Shown here one piece after another: positions 13,442-22,531 of a stretch of 25,541 bases of DNA (position 1 is the first letter of the stretch; each line of letters opens with the position of its first letter). The translations under genes were made by a program, and so were the position numbers. The notes under the pieces are model-generated. The model did not search any database. It had not been told where the DNA came from and saw only the letters and a list, made by a program, of their open reading frames with translations. This DNA is from F23-D06 sp045130275 (GTDB lineage Bacteria > Bacteroidota > Bacteroidia > Bacteroidales > WCHB1-69): contig JBGUPL010000068.1 in assembly GCA_045130275.1 (NCBI GenBank), positions 1 through 25,541 on the forward strand, in the 5' to 3' direction.

Positions 13442-15763
13442 ATGATAGATTTTCTTGAACGAATAACGACCAATTACGCTGATATCATCGGTTATTTTGC
13501 GATTCCAATGGTAATTGGTATCTTTGCTTTTGCATTTCCACTATTGCTTCAAATTGCAAGCAGGATAGATGACAAATATGAGTCAACCTTACTAATCAAA
13601 GTTTTTCGAAAAGACAGGATAACAAAAGCCTTTTTGTGTATTCTTATTATCTCATTAGTTTGCTGCCTTTTGTGGATTTTGCAATTACCAAGATATGTAG
13701 ATTGGGGTAAAGCGATAAACTGTTTGATAGACAATTCGGCCTTTTTGTTACTAATCACATCAACAATACTATTAGTTATTAGCACTATTTCTGTTGTTTG
13801 GCTTGCATACGTATTTTATCTTCCAGAGAAACTTTTTGAAAGGCTGAAAAAACAATACACAAAGTGTAGCTTAAAAAATAGGCCAAAATACTTTTTGTCA
13901 ATTTCAAAAATAATGCATTATTCTATCAAGAAATCAGACAAAGAACTATCTTGTAACACTTTGGGTTTTTTTATAAATGAATTTATTCTATTCAGAAACA
14001 ATAAATCAAATGCCGTTTGTACTTACCCTATTGAATATTATACTGTTATTGAAGAATCTAATGAAATAGTATATATGAACTCCCGAAAGGAAACATCATA
14101 CTTCAATGAGAGTGTTTTGTTAGGATTACTTTTGGATGAGGATCAAAAAACAATCATAAGTGAAAAAAGTTATAGTTCCTTATGGAGAGGTATCCGGCAA
14201 GCATTGTTTTATGGAAGAGATGAATTTGTGTTTGCCTATTGGAAAAAAGCACATCAATATTTCAATTTTCATCTAGATGCCGTTTTACCACAATATTCAC
14301 AAGATTTTACAATTGTCAATCAACGAGAAATTGATTGTAGGGATTCCGAAAGAATACGCTTCCTTGAATTTCATTATGCTTTAGGAGGATTATTAATGAT
14401 GAAAGGAAAATATACCCTTTTAAGCAGACTCACACTTTGGACAAATCAAATCCCTCCAAAATATGTGTTAGTTCCAGAAACAATGTATGAGGTAATTGAA
14501 CGATTTATGGATGTTGAGAAAGGTTGGACACAGGAGAGTATTTGTTATTACGAACAAAGGTATCCTTTCCCCGATGTTTCTGGAGTAAATGCCGAAGACA
14601 TAATCAAAATGTGGATTAAACGATACATCGCAATACTCTTTTTACGTCAGTATACACTACAAGAATATTTTATCTATTCACGATCTTTAGAAATGCCTAA
14701 ACCACCACAAACTTTAGCAGAGAAAAAGAGGTGGTGTGAGCAGTTAGAACTTCTCAAGCGATTTGTCAACGAATATTTGGGGAACCGCCATGTTTTAGAA
14801 GCATTAGGATTAGAATCATTGAAAACGCCAAATTGGTTCGAAAACAACGACAAAAAAGCCCCCAATGCCTTAATTGATGAATTCATTAATCGTATAGCTG
14901 GCGATATTGAAACAACTAAAACAGATCAAGAGATTGATGATGAGAAAAAGAAGCAATTTGAGCATGCATCAAAACAAATTTTGAATAGATGCTTTGAGAA
15001 ATATAGCGGCTTGAAAAATGAAATCAAAGACGACGAGCCTCATAAGTCCTTGTTTTATCCCGGTTCATATCAAATAGAAGACAAAATGGCATTTGCCTCT
15101 GACCAAGACATTAGCTATCTCAATTCTGATACAATAGTTGCTGAAATGGTCGCTGCAAATTTCAGGCATAATATGCCAAACATTTTTCAGATTCATTTCA
15201 ACAGAACCGCATATTCCTTGAAAGAGTCCGATTTGTTTTGTGCAATAGACCAACTAAATCTGAATGCCAAACAATACACTCTTATCTCTATCGGGATATA
15301 TCTTCAATATTATAAACATTATACACATAATAATTTAGTGATAAACGAAGATGCTGTATCGTACAAATACATTCCTATTATAGAATTGGAGAATACAGGG
15401 AACACTAATTTGAATAATTCTCTAATTGTTGTAAAAAATGAAGACATTCCTTGTATCATTCACAGGCCTATTGAAGAAGATATTATAAGTAAATACAAGC
15501 TAACGGAAATAGACACTTCAAATCATATCTACACCAACATCATTGACCTTAACCGAGAAACTGAAATCAAAGAAGAAGTAGCCAGAGGGACAAACATTCA
15601 AGACCTCTCGCAAAAGGTTTTGGTTTGCGTGGATTTAAAAACCGAAGTGCGCTGTAGAACAGACGCAAAATGCATTCAACTCAAGGTGTTCTCTCAATTT
15701 GAAGACCAAGGAACAACAAACAAGGTGGAGGATGTTGTAAACATTTGGAATAAAGAAAAATAA
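13442..15763 (+). CDS. Membrane-anchored protein of unknown family, first gene of the AT-rich island
   Basis: A 773-aa protein. Three hydrophobic segments lie at residues about 15-38, 62-81 and 99-126, and the remaining 640 or so residues are soluble and rich in aromatic and charged residues. I see no Walker motif, nuclease signature, protease triad or other recognisable catalytic motif. An acidic/lysine-rich stretch (DQEIDDEKKKQFEHASKQI) lies near residues 498-516. Topology suggests a membrane platform with a large cytoplasmic domain. It leads a run of four genes with gaps of 6 bp, an overlap, and 3 bp, so it is very likely co-transcribed with them. A membrane-located sensor or effector of the system is possible (inference). 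Confidence 0.8.
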   Translation: MIDFLERITTNYADIIGYFAIPMVIGIFAFAFPLLLQIASRIDDKYESTLLIKVFRKDRITKAFLCILIISLVCCLLWILQLPRYVDWGKAINCLIDNSAFLLLITSTILLVISTISVVWLAYVFYLPEKLFERLKKQYTKCSLKNRPKYFLSISKIMHYSIKKSDKELSCNTLGFFINEFILFRNNKSNAVCTYPIEYYTVIEESNEIVYMNSRKETSYFNESVLLGLLLDEDQKTIISEKSYSSLWRGIRQALFYGRDEFVFAYWKKAHQYFNFHLDAVLPQYSQDFTIVNQREIDCRDSERIRFLEFHYALGGLLMMKGKYTLLSRLTLWTNQIPPKYVLVPETMYEVIERFMDVEKGWTQESICYYEQRYPFPDVSGVNAEDIIKMWIKRYIAILFLRQYTLQEYFIYSRSLEMPKPPQTLAEKKRWCEQLELLKRFVNEYLGNRHVLEALGLESLKTPNWFENNDKKAPNALIDEFINRIAGDIETTKTDQEIDDEKKKQFEHASKQILNRCFEKYSGLKNEIKDDEPHKSLFYPGSYQIEDKMAFASDQDISYLNSDTIVAEMVAANFRHNMPNIFQIHFNRTAYSLKESDLFCAIDQLNLNAKQYTLISIGIYLQYYKHYTHNNLVINEDAVSYKYIPIIELENTGNTNLNNSLIVVKNEDIPCIIHRPIEEDIISKYKLTEIDTSNHIYTNIIDLNRETEIKEEVARGTNIQDLSQKVLVCVDLKTEVRCRTDAKCIQLKVFSQFEDQGTTNKVEDVVNIWNKEK

Positions 15764-15769
15764 AGCGAC

Positions 15770-15916
15770 ATGGAATACTCAAAAGGAAAAATAGTAGAAG
15801 GAAAAATCATTCATGTTGCGGGAGAATATCAGCTTGTTAAGTTCCCGAGCAAAAAAACAGGAATGTTGCACAACTCAAAAATGTCACTCCAACCAGAAAG
15901 CGAGAATTTATTATGA
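15770..15916 (+). CDS. 48-aa S1-like (OB-fold) mini-protein
   Basis: ATG 15770 lies 6 bp after the previous stop, and the TGA (15914-15916) overlaps the next ATG in an ATGA junction, the classic sign of translational coupling. The sequence KGKIVEGKIIHVAGEYQLVK, then FPSKKTGMLHNSKMS, follows the S1 RNA-binding pattern (G.IVEGKV..V....V.LP....GLLH.S.LS) through its third strand. The last two strands of a normal S1 domain of about 70 residues are missing. It may be a complete mini-protein acting with its neighbours, or a truncated S1 domain. The length and coupling make it real coding sequence with fair confidence; RNA binding is inferred from the pattern. Confidence 0.65.
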   Translation: MEYSKGKIVEGKIIHVAGEYQLVKFPSKKTGMLHNSKMSLQPESENLL

Positions 15917-18900
15917 AACTCTTTTTTAATATATTAAAGTTCAGATTGTTAGGATATTACCATTCATATGGTCAGGACATGAAGCCTGAGTTAGTGCGTG
16001 TTAAGGAGGCTAACGATCTTGCAAGACTTCTCGATGCTTCGGTCGGCAGTCTTATGAAGAATCCAAATACAGATAATGAGCTAAAAGAAATCATAAAAGA
16101 TGGCGCAGTCTTTATTTTTAAGGACGAGAAAAACAATCTATATGGCTTCTTCACGAAGAATAGAACCGCTCGAATAACTGACGTGAAATTTTCCAAGAGG
16201 GATATTATCCAAGTCCCATTGAAATACAAAGCATGGTTTTATCCAGGTAGACCTATCAAACTAATCATTCCAAAAGAAGAGAGTCACCAAGAAGAGCCTT
16301 CAACAACCCCAATGAACAATTCAAATAACAATAAAATGGAATCCAAAACAAAAATTCCAGCCCCAGAAGTGAACGTCAAGGCATTAGAAAGTGTTTTTGA
16401 CAAAATGTATATTACTAATGTCGAGAAACGGCTTAGAGAATTGAACTCGCCCTCCGACAACGACAGGAAACGATGGGTCTGGGAACTTATACAAAACGCA
16501 AAGGACACCATTGCAAAAGACTCCAATAGAGACAGCATCGATGTTAGAATTGAGGTGGAAGGTAATATTGTGCGTTTCAGACATAATGGCGACCCATTTA
16601 CCCCAGAAGCACGGTTGGGCTTGCTTTACAAATATAGTGAGGATAAGGAGAACCAAGAAAGCACTGGACGATTTGGTACTGGCTTTCTCACAACTCATTG
16701 CCTTTCTAAAGTGGTTAATATAGAAAGCAATATGTATTCAGATTCTGCGTGCACCAAATTATGCGGATTCTCAGTAACTATGTATCGTGATGGATTAATT
16801 GCTTCTGAACTAATAGAAGGTTTGAAGAAGATGAGAGAATCAGAGGCTTTTTATAATGAAACCTTTGAATGGACTACATTTACATATCATGTTTCATCTG
16901 AATCAGGCAGAGAGGCTATCAAATTAGGGATAGAAAATTTCCGTGAAAATATTGCTCAGACAATGCTTTTCTGCAAAGAGCTCTCCCGTGTTGTTCTGGA
17001 TGACAATGGAAAGATTACGACTATTGAAAGGAAACCGACTATTCATCTAATGGATGACATTAAACTCTCTGAATTTGTTATCACTGGAGAGACATCATTA
17101 ACCCGTCGTTTTATTCACACCTCGTATTTAGACTATAACGAAGAACTGTCTAAGCGTTATAGAGCAACAAGAAACTTGCGCATTGATGCCGCAGTTGAAG
17201 TTGATTCAGAGAATAACTTGGTTGATATTAAAGATAAAACCACTTTCTTCTGCGTAATGCCCCTTGTTGGCATCGAAACACAGCTTAATGAGCCTCTTAT
17301 CATTAACAGCCCAGATTTTGAGCCAGACCAAGAACGTCAATCCCTTTTGCTATCTGGTCTTACGTGGAATGAAGAAAAAGATGTTATCACGGAAACAGGC
17401 ATCAATCAGAGAATCTACGAACACATTTTTCCCTTATACGACAAGTTGGTTAATTTCTTAACAAACAAGCATTACGGGAAAATGTACTTCCTGGCAAATG
17501 GTCTTGATAGAACTAAGTCACATGAAAAACTTGATAAGGATTGGTATAAGCAGAACGTAATTTGTAAATATAGGGAGATACTTGGTAATTATTCTGTAGC
17601 TGATGCGCAAGATAACTCTGGGTATAAAAAGTTAGGGGAATGTATCATTGTCAAGGAACCTGTCAGGGAAAACGAAGACAAGCTATACAATTTGCTGCAA
17701 TCTTTATATCCTTCGAAACTGGTAAAGGATAATCACGAATGGTCAGATCATCTTTGGAAAGACGGACTTGCTGTTTGGAACACAGAATTGCTTTGTGCTG
17801 AGGTAGAGAAAGAGTCAAATTGGAACAAACTGAATCTAACCAATTCCAGTCTGTCTGTTTGGTATAACGATTTCTTAAAGCATGTGTCGAATTATAACGA
17901 GCTATTACTAAAAGACCATGCACTTTTGCCTAACATGAATGGCGAACTGTTGAAAAAAGACACAAAGGAATTCAAACAGGGCGAGCATGTCACTTCATTT
18001 GTCATTGGGCTACTTGGAAAGCTGGGTAAGGATGTAAAGCCAATCCTTCTTCATAATGATATTACAGCCATTTGTCTGGAGTCCAAATATACGAGCCAAA
18101 GTTTTAGTGCGGACATCAACAAATTGGCTAAGTCAATAATTGACAATAGTTATATAGGATCTAAACTTCAGCAATTACTCCCTCTCTTGTCTGTTATTCC
18201 TTCTGATTCAGATAAATACAAACCTGAATTCTTAAAACAGCGTAAGGATTTCTTTGAAATAGCAAAAAGCTTGTTCATGTTATCAGATGCAGTTCCTACA
18301 ACAGATAATAATTTGTTAGACAGTTCCTGGAAGGAATTAGACATCTGGTTTGTTACTTATGTGTTACAAAGCTTAAAGTCTAAAGGGGCTTTGTCAGAGC
18401 TTCCCACAGGACTTGATGCAAAGTGGTTGAACAATGCTTTACAATCTCTCAAAGTTGAAATCAACAGATTAAATTTATATGAGATTCTGCCAAACCAGAA
18501 TGGAAAGTTCTGCAAACAGAATGCTCTCTATGAAGACGTGTGCATTCCAGAAGAATTGAAAGATGATGTTTTTGCTAGCATCTCTTTGAAATATAAAAAT
18601 ATACTGCTTCATAAAGACATAGATGCTGCTACTTTCTCTGTAACCCAAAAGAAAACAATTTCCGACTTTGCTAATGATCTTAAACGTAAGGTTGAACCAT
18701 CATCAAACAGTTATAGCGGGAACTTTTTTAATGGAGCCTATCATCATTACTCACAAACTGCGATTGAAACAGTATCATTGTATGTTCTGAGTCTTTTGCC
18801 TCAAAACAAAGAATCAGAAGTATATTTGTGGCAAGAGAAGCTGCTGAAAACCGCAAGAGAACTTCTCATTGATTTCGAGATTCCTGTAGATTCATATATT

Positions 18901-20256
18901 AATTATGAAACTCAGGATCTATGGCAGGGCATAAACCTCATCATTGTCGGTTTGCTATGCAATAAAATTAAGACAGCAGGAAAAGTAGAAGCTCTCATAC
19001 CTGAACTCAACGGCTGCGGTGAAAGTCATTTGTTTGAGCTTTTGAACTCATTCTATGATTTTCTTAAACATGCAAATATCTCATATTCAGCTCCCATAAT
19101 TTTTCCTAACCAGGAAGGTGTCTTCTGCAAAATAAGTGATCTTAAAAAGGAAGAAGGAACTATAGATGATATATTAAAGAACATTATATCTCGAATTGTT
19201 CCCGACAATGAGGATTATCGACATCTTCTAATGGACAAAAGATGTTCTATCCAGCCACAAGCGGAACTCACCCTTGACACCTCATATGCATTAATCGACT
19301 TAAAAATGCATGAGCTATATGAGAATCCAAACAAATGGTCAGAAGAAAGTTTCATTGAGGCAGCTCAGCTTTTAATTGAAGATTGGGGTGACAAGCATAG
19401 GGGTATATTCGAGGACAAGTTCCCTAGAACGTTCCCAGATAAGGAAAAGATTCTTATGAATGTCGTCTGGAAGAAAGAGAAACGTGAACTGCTGATGTCT
19501 GTCAGCACCCGACTATCCGAAGAACAGTTGAGGATAATAATTGATAACAGCACAGAAATTGGTGATTTGTCTGCAAAGGTCAAGGATTTGGAAGCTGAAA
19601 ACGATTTGCTCAAGCAAAAACTTGCAAAATATGAAAACCAGCAAAATGGTCTCATCAACTCGATTCATACTTTCGCCCAAGATGAACTCAATTTGCAATT
19701 CGGACATGTGATTGAACGTGATGGATTATCTCGGGAGGAACAAATTGCCGCTCACAAAGAGGCGGAAAGAATCATAAAAGAAAAATTAGAATCAGATGGG
19801 TATGATTGTTCAAATTGGGTTATAGAGGATGATAATAGTTCATATAAAAAGTGGAAATCTGTCAATCAGGTGGATAATATTATTAGTCCTAATGGCGAAA
19901 GTATCAATTTGGTTATAAAAAGTGCCAAAGGCGGTTACATCTACCTTAGTGCTACAGATTTTGAGTTTTTAACTTCAAACAGCAACAATGTGTTAATGGT
20001 TTGGGATGGTAGAAACGTACACAGTGTTACTGCTGAAGATATTTTCAACAAGGATTCCAATGTCAATCTTATCTTTGACACAGACTATACACCAAAACAC
20101 TACTATGCTGCATTAAGCAAAGTGTTTCAATATGTAAAACGGACCACCTTTGCTGTCAAAAATCCAAGTTATAATGCGTTTGATACAATAAAGTCGTTTG
20201 GTATGGATTCAAAAACCGAGGGTGTCCAAGAATTGTTTGACGATAATGATTTGTAA
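15913..20256 (+). CDS. Sacsin/NO VEIN-type GHKL ATPase, 1447 aa
   Basis: Residues 165-270 contain an Hsp90/histidine-kinase-like ATP-binding domain: the N-box ELIQNAKD (191-198), RFRHNGDPFT (221-230, the DxG-like box) and STGRFGTGF (250-258, glycine lid). This form (WVWELIQNAKD) is that of sacsin and plant NO VEIN proteins. A long helical middle follows, then a coiled coil (about 1209-1260, AKVKDLEAENDLLKQKLAKY). The C-terminal domain (about 1260-1430) resembles the NOV_C/DUF3883 fold. The expected PD-(D/E)xK core there reads NLVIKSAKGG (1332-1341), where the usual Glu of an ExK pair is Val1334, so nuclease activity is doubtful. About 160 residues of separate N-terminal sequence precede the ATPase. 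The start may be ATG 15913 (coupled) or Met23 at 15979. It is likely a conformational sensor or chaperone-like ATPase. Confidence 0.85.
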   Translation: MKLFFNILKFRLLGYYHSYGQDMKPELVRVKEANDLARLLDASVGSLMKNPNTDNELKEIIKDGAVFIFKDEKNNLYGFFTKNRTARITDVKFSKRDIIQVPLKYKAWFYPGRPIKLIIPKEESHQEEPSTTPMNNSNNNKMESKTKIPAPEVNVKALESVFDKMYITNVEKRLRELNSPSDNDRKRWVWELIQNAKDTIAKDSNRDSIDVRIEVEGNIVRFRHNGDPFTPEARLGLLYKYSEDKENQESTGRFGTGFLTTHCLSKVVNIESNMYSDSACTKLCGFSVTMYRDGLIASELIEGLKKMRESEAFYNETFEWTTFTYHVSSESGREAIKLGIENFRENIAQTMLFCKELSRVVLDDNGKITTIERKPTIHLMDDIKLSEFVITGETSLTRRFIHTSYLDYNEELSKRYRATRNLRIDAAVEVDSENNLVDIKDKTTFFCVMPLVGIETQLNEPLIINSPDFEPDQERQSLLLSGLTWNEEKDVITETGINQRIYEHIFPLYDKLVNFLTNKHYGKMYFLANGLDRTKSHEKLDKDWYKQNVICKYREILGNYSVADAQDNSGYKKLGECIIVKEPVRENEDKLYNLLQSLYPSKLVKDNHEWSDHLWKDGLAVWNTELLCAEVEKESNWNKLNLTNSSLSVWYNDFLKHVSNYNELLLKDHALLPNMNGELLKKDTKEFKQGEHVTSFVIGLLGKLGKDVKPILLHNDITAICLESKYTSQSFSADINKLAKSIIDNSYIGSKLQQLLPLLSVIPSDSDKYKPEFLKQRKDFFEIAKSLFMLSDAVPTTDNNLLDSSWKELDIWFVTYVLQSLKSKGALSELPTGLDAKWLNNALQSLKVEINRLNLYEILPNQNGKFCKQNALYEDVCIPEELKDDVFASISLKYKNILLHKDIDAATFSVTQKKTISDFANDLKRKVEPSSNSYSGNFFNGAYHHYSQTAIETVSLYVLSLLPQNKESEVYLWQEKLLKTARELLIDFEIPVDSYINYETQDLWQGINLIIVGLLCNKIKTAGKVEALIPELNGCGESHLFELLNSFYDFLKHANISYSAPIIFPNQEGVFCKISDLKKEEGTIDDILKNIISRIVPDNEDYRHLLMDKRCSIQPQAELTLDTSYALIDLKMHELYENPNKWSEESFIEAAQLLIEDWGDKHRGIFEDKFPRTFPDKEKILMNVVWKKEKRELLMSVSTRLSEEQLRIIIDNSTEIGDLSAKVKDLEAENDLLKQKLAKYENQQNGLINSIHTFAQDELNLQFGHVIERDGLSREEQIAAHKEAERIIKEKLESDGYDCSNWVIEDDNSSYKKWKSVNQVDNIISPNGESINLVIKSAKGGYIYLSATDFEFLTSNSNNVLMVWDGRNVHSVTAEDIFNKDSNVNLIFDTDYTPKHYYAALSKVFQYVKRTTFAVKNPSYNAFDTIKSFGMDSKTEGVQELFDDNDL

Positions 20257-20259
20257 GCA

Positions 20260-22476
20260 ATGAGATACACAAGAAAAGATTACGAGAATTTTCTCAATAC
20301 AGAATTAAAAACGCATGTAAAAGAATACGAACAGATTGTTTGTACTAAGGCACTTGTCCTGAAAGAACGAGGCGAAGTGTTCGTTGGTCGTTTTATCAAA
20401 ATGCAACCAAGTGGAATAGCGATATTCAAAGTCCGTAATTCTGACAATATGCCTCGTAAAAATTCATTTTGGACGGCCACGTTTTTGATAGGCGAAATGG
20501 GCAGTTTCAAGAATTGGGGAAACAATTCATGGGCAGACCTCCGACATAATTACCAACGTACTTATTCTGATGCACTATGTGCATGGATTCAGAAATCAGA
20601 AGAAAATGATTTCTGCATAATTGGAATAAAGGGGATAACAACGGAGTTCGCCCAATTGATAGAAGCTGAAAAGCCCATTATTGCATTCGGCCCCAAAGAT
20701 CCGCCATTGCAATATTTGTTGAATCTTATAGATATTGTACGTGATTCTTCATGCATAGATACGCAAAAGCTTTTGGATTACAATGAGACATCTAATCAAT
20801 GGAACCCGCAAAAAATAGAAGCAAAAAACGATTTCACATCTCTCTTGCTGAACGATATGAAATACAATAATTGTATTGTCGTACAAGGTCCCCCAGGAAC
20901 GGGCAAAACATACCGAATGGCTCAACTTGCAGCCCAATTATTGGCGGACAATAAGAGCGTTTTGGCCACAGCTCTTACCAATCAGGCATTGATGGAGTTG
21001 GCAAAGAAAGATGATGTTAAGCCATTCCTTGAGAAAGGGAAAGTTTCAAAAACAAGTCTTACTGTAGATGAAAGCAGGGAACTACCAAAACTTCAACCTA
21101 TAAAGGATAATCTATGCAACGCATCACAAGGGAATCTTTCACTCGCAACATTCTATTTGTCGAGCGGGTGGGCAAAAGAAGCATCGGATAAACCTTTTGA
21201 CTATGTTATAATGGATGAGGCAAGTCAGGCGCTTCTACCTATGATTGCGGCGGTAATGAAATTAGGCGAGAAAGTCATCTTAATTGGCGACCAAAACCAA
21301 TTAGCACCAATAGTAATTACTAATGAAGACATTATAAACAGATTTCAGTGGACATCAATTGTCAAAGGCTTTGAAACCATTTGCCACGACTTCTCTTTCA
21401 AATCGTATATGCTCAGCGACACGTTCCGATTAACAAAACGTGGCGCTGAAAGCACAGGCATTTTCTATAACAATGAATTGCGTTCTGTTGCTGACACTCA
21501 AGTGATTCCTTCAAAATTGCCAGACCTTAACCCACAAGGTGGCCCCGTATTTGTTGAATGTGATATGAAAATTGGCGATAAGGCACCAGCCAATGCTTTT
21601 GACGCAATTTTCAATTTCGTATGCAAGATAATCTCCGAAACACCAAAGGCTGAAATTGCCATCCTTTCAAAATTCAGAGAATCAGTCCGCCAATTGCAGA
21701 AACATTTCGTGATAAAATGGACAGCGACCAAAGAACTGCCAGACAACATTAGGATTGAAACAGTGGATAGGGTTCAAGGGTTGACTGTTGATTATTGCTT
21801 CTTTTTCATTCCGAATGCTTCATTGCGATATTCGTTGGAAAAAGAGTTATTCAATGTCGCCACATCTCGTGCCAAATTCAACACAATAATTGTGGCGGAT
21901 AATTCCATACTGAAAGAGAATATGTCGGAAGAAGTCCGCAAATATCTTTTGAAAGCTCAAGAAGACAAATTCGCGGCATTTGAACCGCAAAAGATAACCG
22001 CAGGCAATATCGGTGTAACAATAACAGGGAAAATAGATTTGTCACAATTTGAGAAGAAACGGAAAGAATTGGTTGAAGGGAAAGAGAACATATACATTAT
22101 TGACACCAATGTATTTGTGAATTGTCCAGATATTATTTCACGCATCGGCAATAAGTTCAAAATCGTGATTCCTGCAACCGTCTTGGAAGAACTTGACAAA
22201 CTCAAGTTGAAAACTGACATAGACAAGAAAAAACTAAACGATGCGGCGAAGAACATCCATAATGCATTCGAGAAACACTATTCTCAAATGGAAGAGGCAA
22301 ATTTGTCTTTGCTGCCAAAAGGGTTTGACAGACATAACCCCGACTGTATGATATTGTCTGTGGCTTTGAAGTACAAAAACGAGAATCCTATTTTGTTGAC
22401 ATCAGACTATATGCTCCAATCAAGAGCAAGTGGATTGGGAATAACGACAATTTCATTAAATGAATTCTTGAATTAG
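20260..22476 (+). CDS. UPF1-like SF1 helicase fused to a C-terminal PIN nuclease domain
   Basis: A 738-aa protein starting 3 bp after the previous stop. Helicase motifs: Walker A GPPGTGKT (210-217), DEAS box (319-322), motif III GDQNQLAP (343-350), motif IV-V area RIETVDRVQGL (498-508) and motif VI NVATSRAKF (532-540). This set is that of the UPF1/DNA2 branch of SF1. Residues 610-735 form a PIN domain: Asp615 in IIDTNVF, Glu643/Glu644 in VLEELDKLK, Asp695 in NPDCMILSVA and Asp716 in LLTSDYML, the full acidic set for a metal-dependent RNase. The N-terminal 190 residues are unassigned. It probably unwinds and cuts RNA or RNA-protein complexes. With the GHKL ATPase and S1-like protein it suggests an RNA-directed system. 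Confidence 0.93.
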   Translation: MRYTRKDYENFLNTELKTHVKEYEQIVCTKALVLKERGEVFVGRFIKMQPSGIAIFKVRNSDNMPRKNSFWTATFLIGEMGSFKNWGNNSWADLRHNYQRTYSDALCAWIQKSEENDFCIIGIKGITTEFAQLIEAEKPIIAFGPKDPPLQYLLNLIDIVRDSSCIDTQKLLDYNETSNQWNPQKIEAKNDFTSLLLNDMKYNNCIVVQGPPGTGKTYRMAQLAAQLLADNKSVLATALTNQALMELAKKDDVKPFLEKGKVSKTSLTVDESRELPKLQPIKDNLCNASQGNLSLATFYLSSGWAKEASDKPFDYVIMDEASQALLPMIAAVMKLGEKVILIGDQNQLAPIVITNEDIINRFQWTSIVKGFETICHDFSFKSYMLSDTFRLTKRGAESTGIFYNNELRSVADTQVIPSKLPDLNPQGGPVFVECDMKIGDKAPANAFDAIFNFVCKIISETPKAEIAILSKFRESVRQLQKHFVIKWTATKELPDNIRIETVDRVQGLTVDYCFFFIPNASLRYSLEKELFNVATSRAKFNTIIVADNSILKENMSEEVRKYLLKAQEDKFAAFEPQKITAGNIGVTITGKIDLSQFEKKRKELVEGKENIYIIDTNVFVNCPDIISRIGNKFKIVIPATVLEELDKLKLKTDIDKKKLNDAAKNIHNAFEKHYSQMEEANLSLLPKGFDRHNPDCMILSVALKYKNENPILLTSDYMLQSRASGLGITTISLNEFLN

Positions 22477-22513
22477 TAGAATCTTGACATACTTTATGGA
22501 TTAACAACAGTAA

Positions 22514-22531
22514 CGAACCAACATATTCACT
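22514..22531. repeat. Trace of the 14-bp repeat unit before the AlbA gene
   Basis: AACCAACATATTCACT directly before ATG 22532 resembles the start-proximal units CCAACATTCACT of arrays 2 and 5. It is a single degenerate copy, so the relation is uncertain. Confidence 0.4.

Noticed and set aside
13442..22476. Assignment to a named defence system (Zorya, DISARM, MZA, Mokosh, BREX)
   Set aside because: None of these that I know combines a GHKL sacsin-like ATPase, UPF1-PIN fusion and this membrane protein, and their other hallmark genes are missing.
13425..22531. Integrase, transposase or att direct repeats bounding the AT-rich island
   Set aside because: No recombinase gene and no convincing direct repeat was found at the two edges by eye, so mobility is inferred only from composition and scraps.
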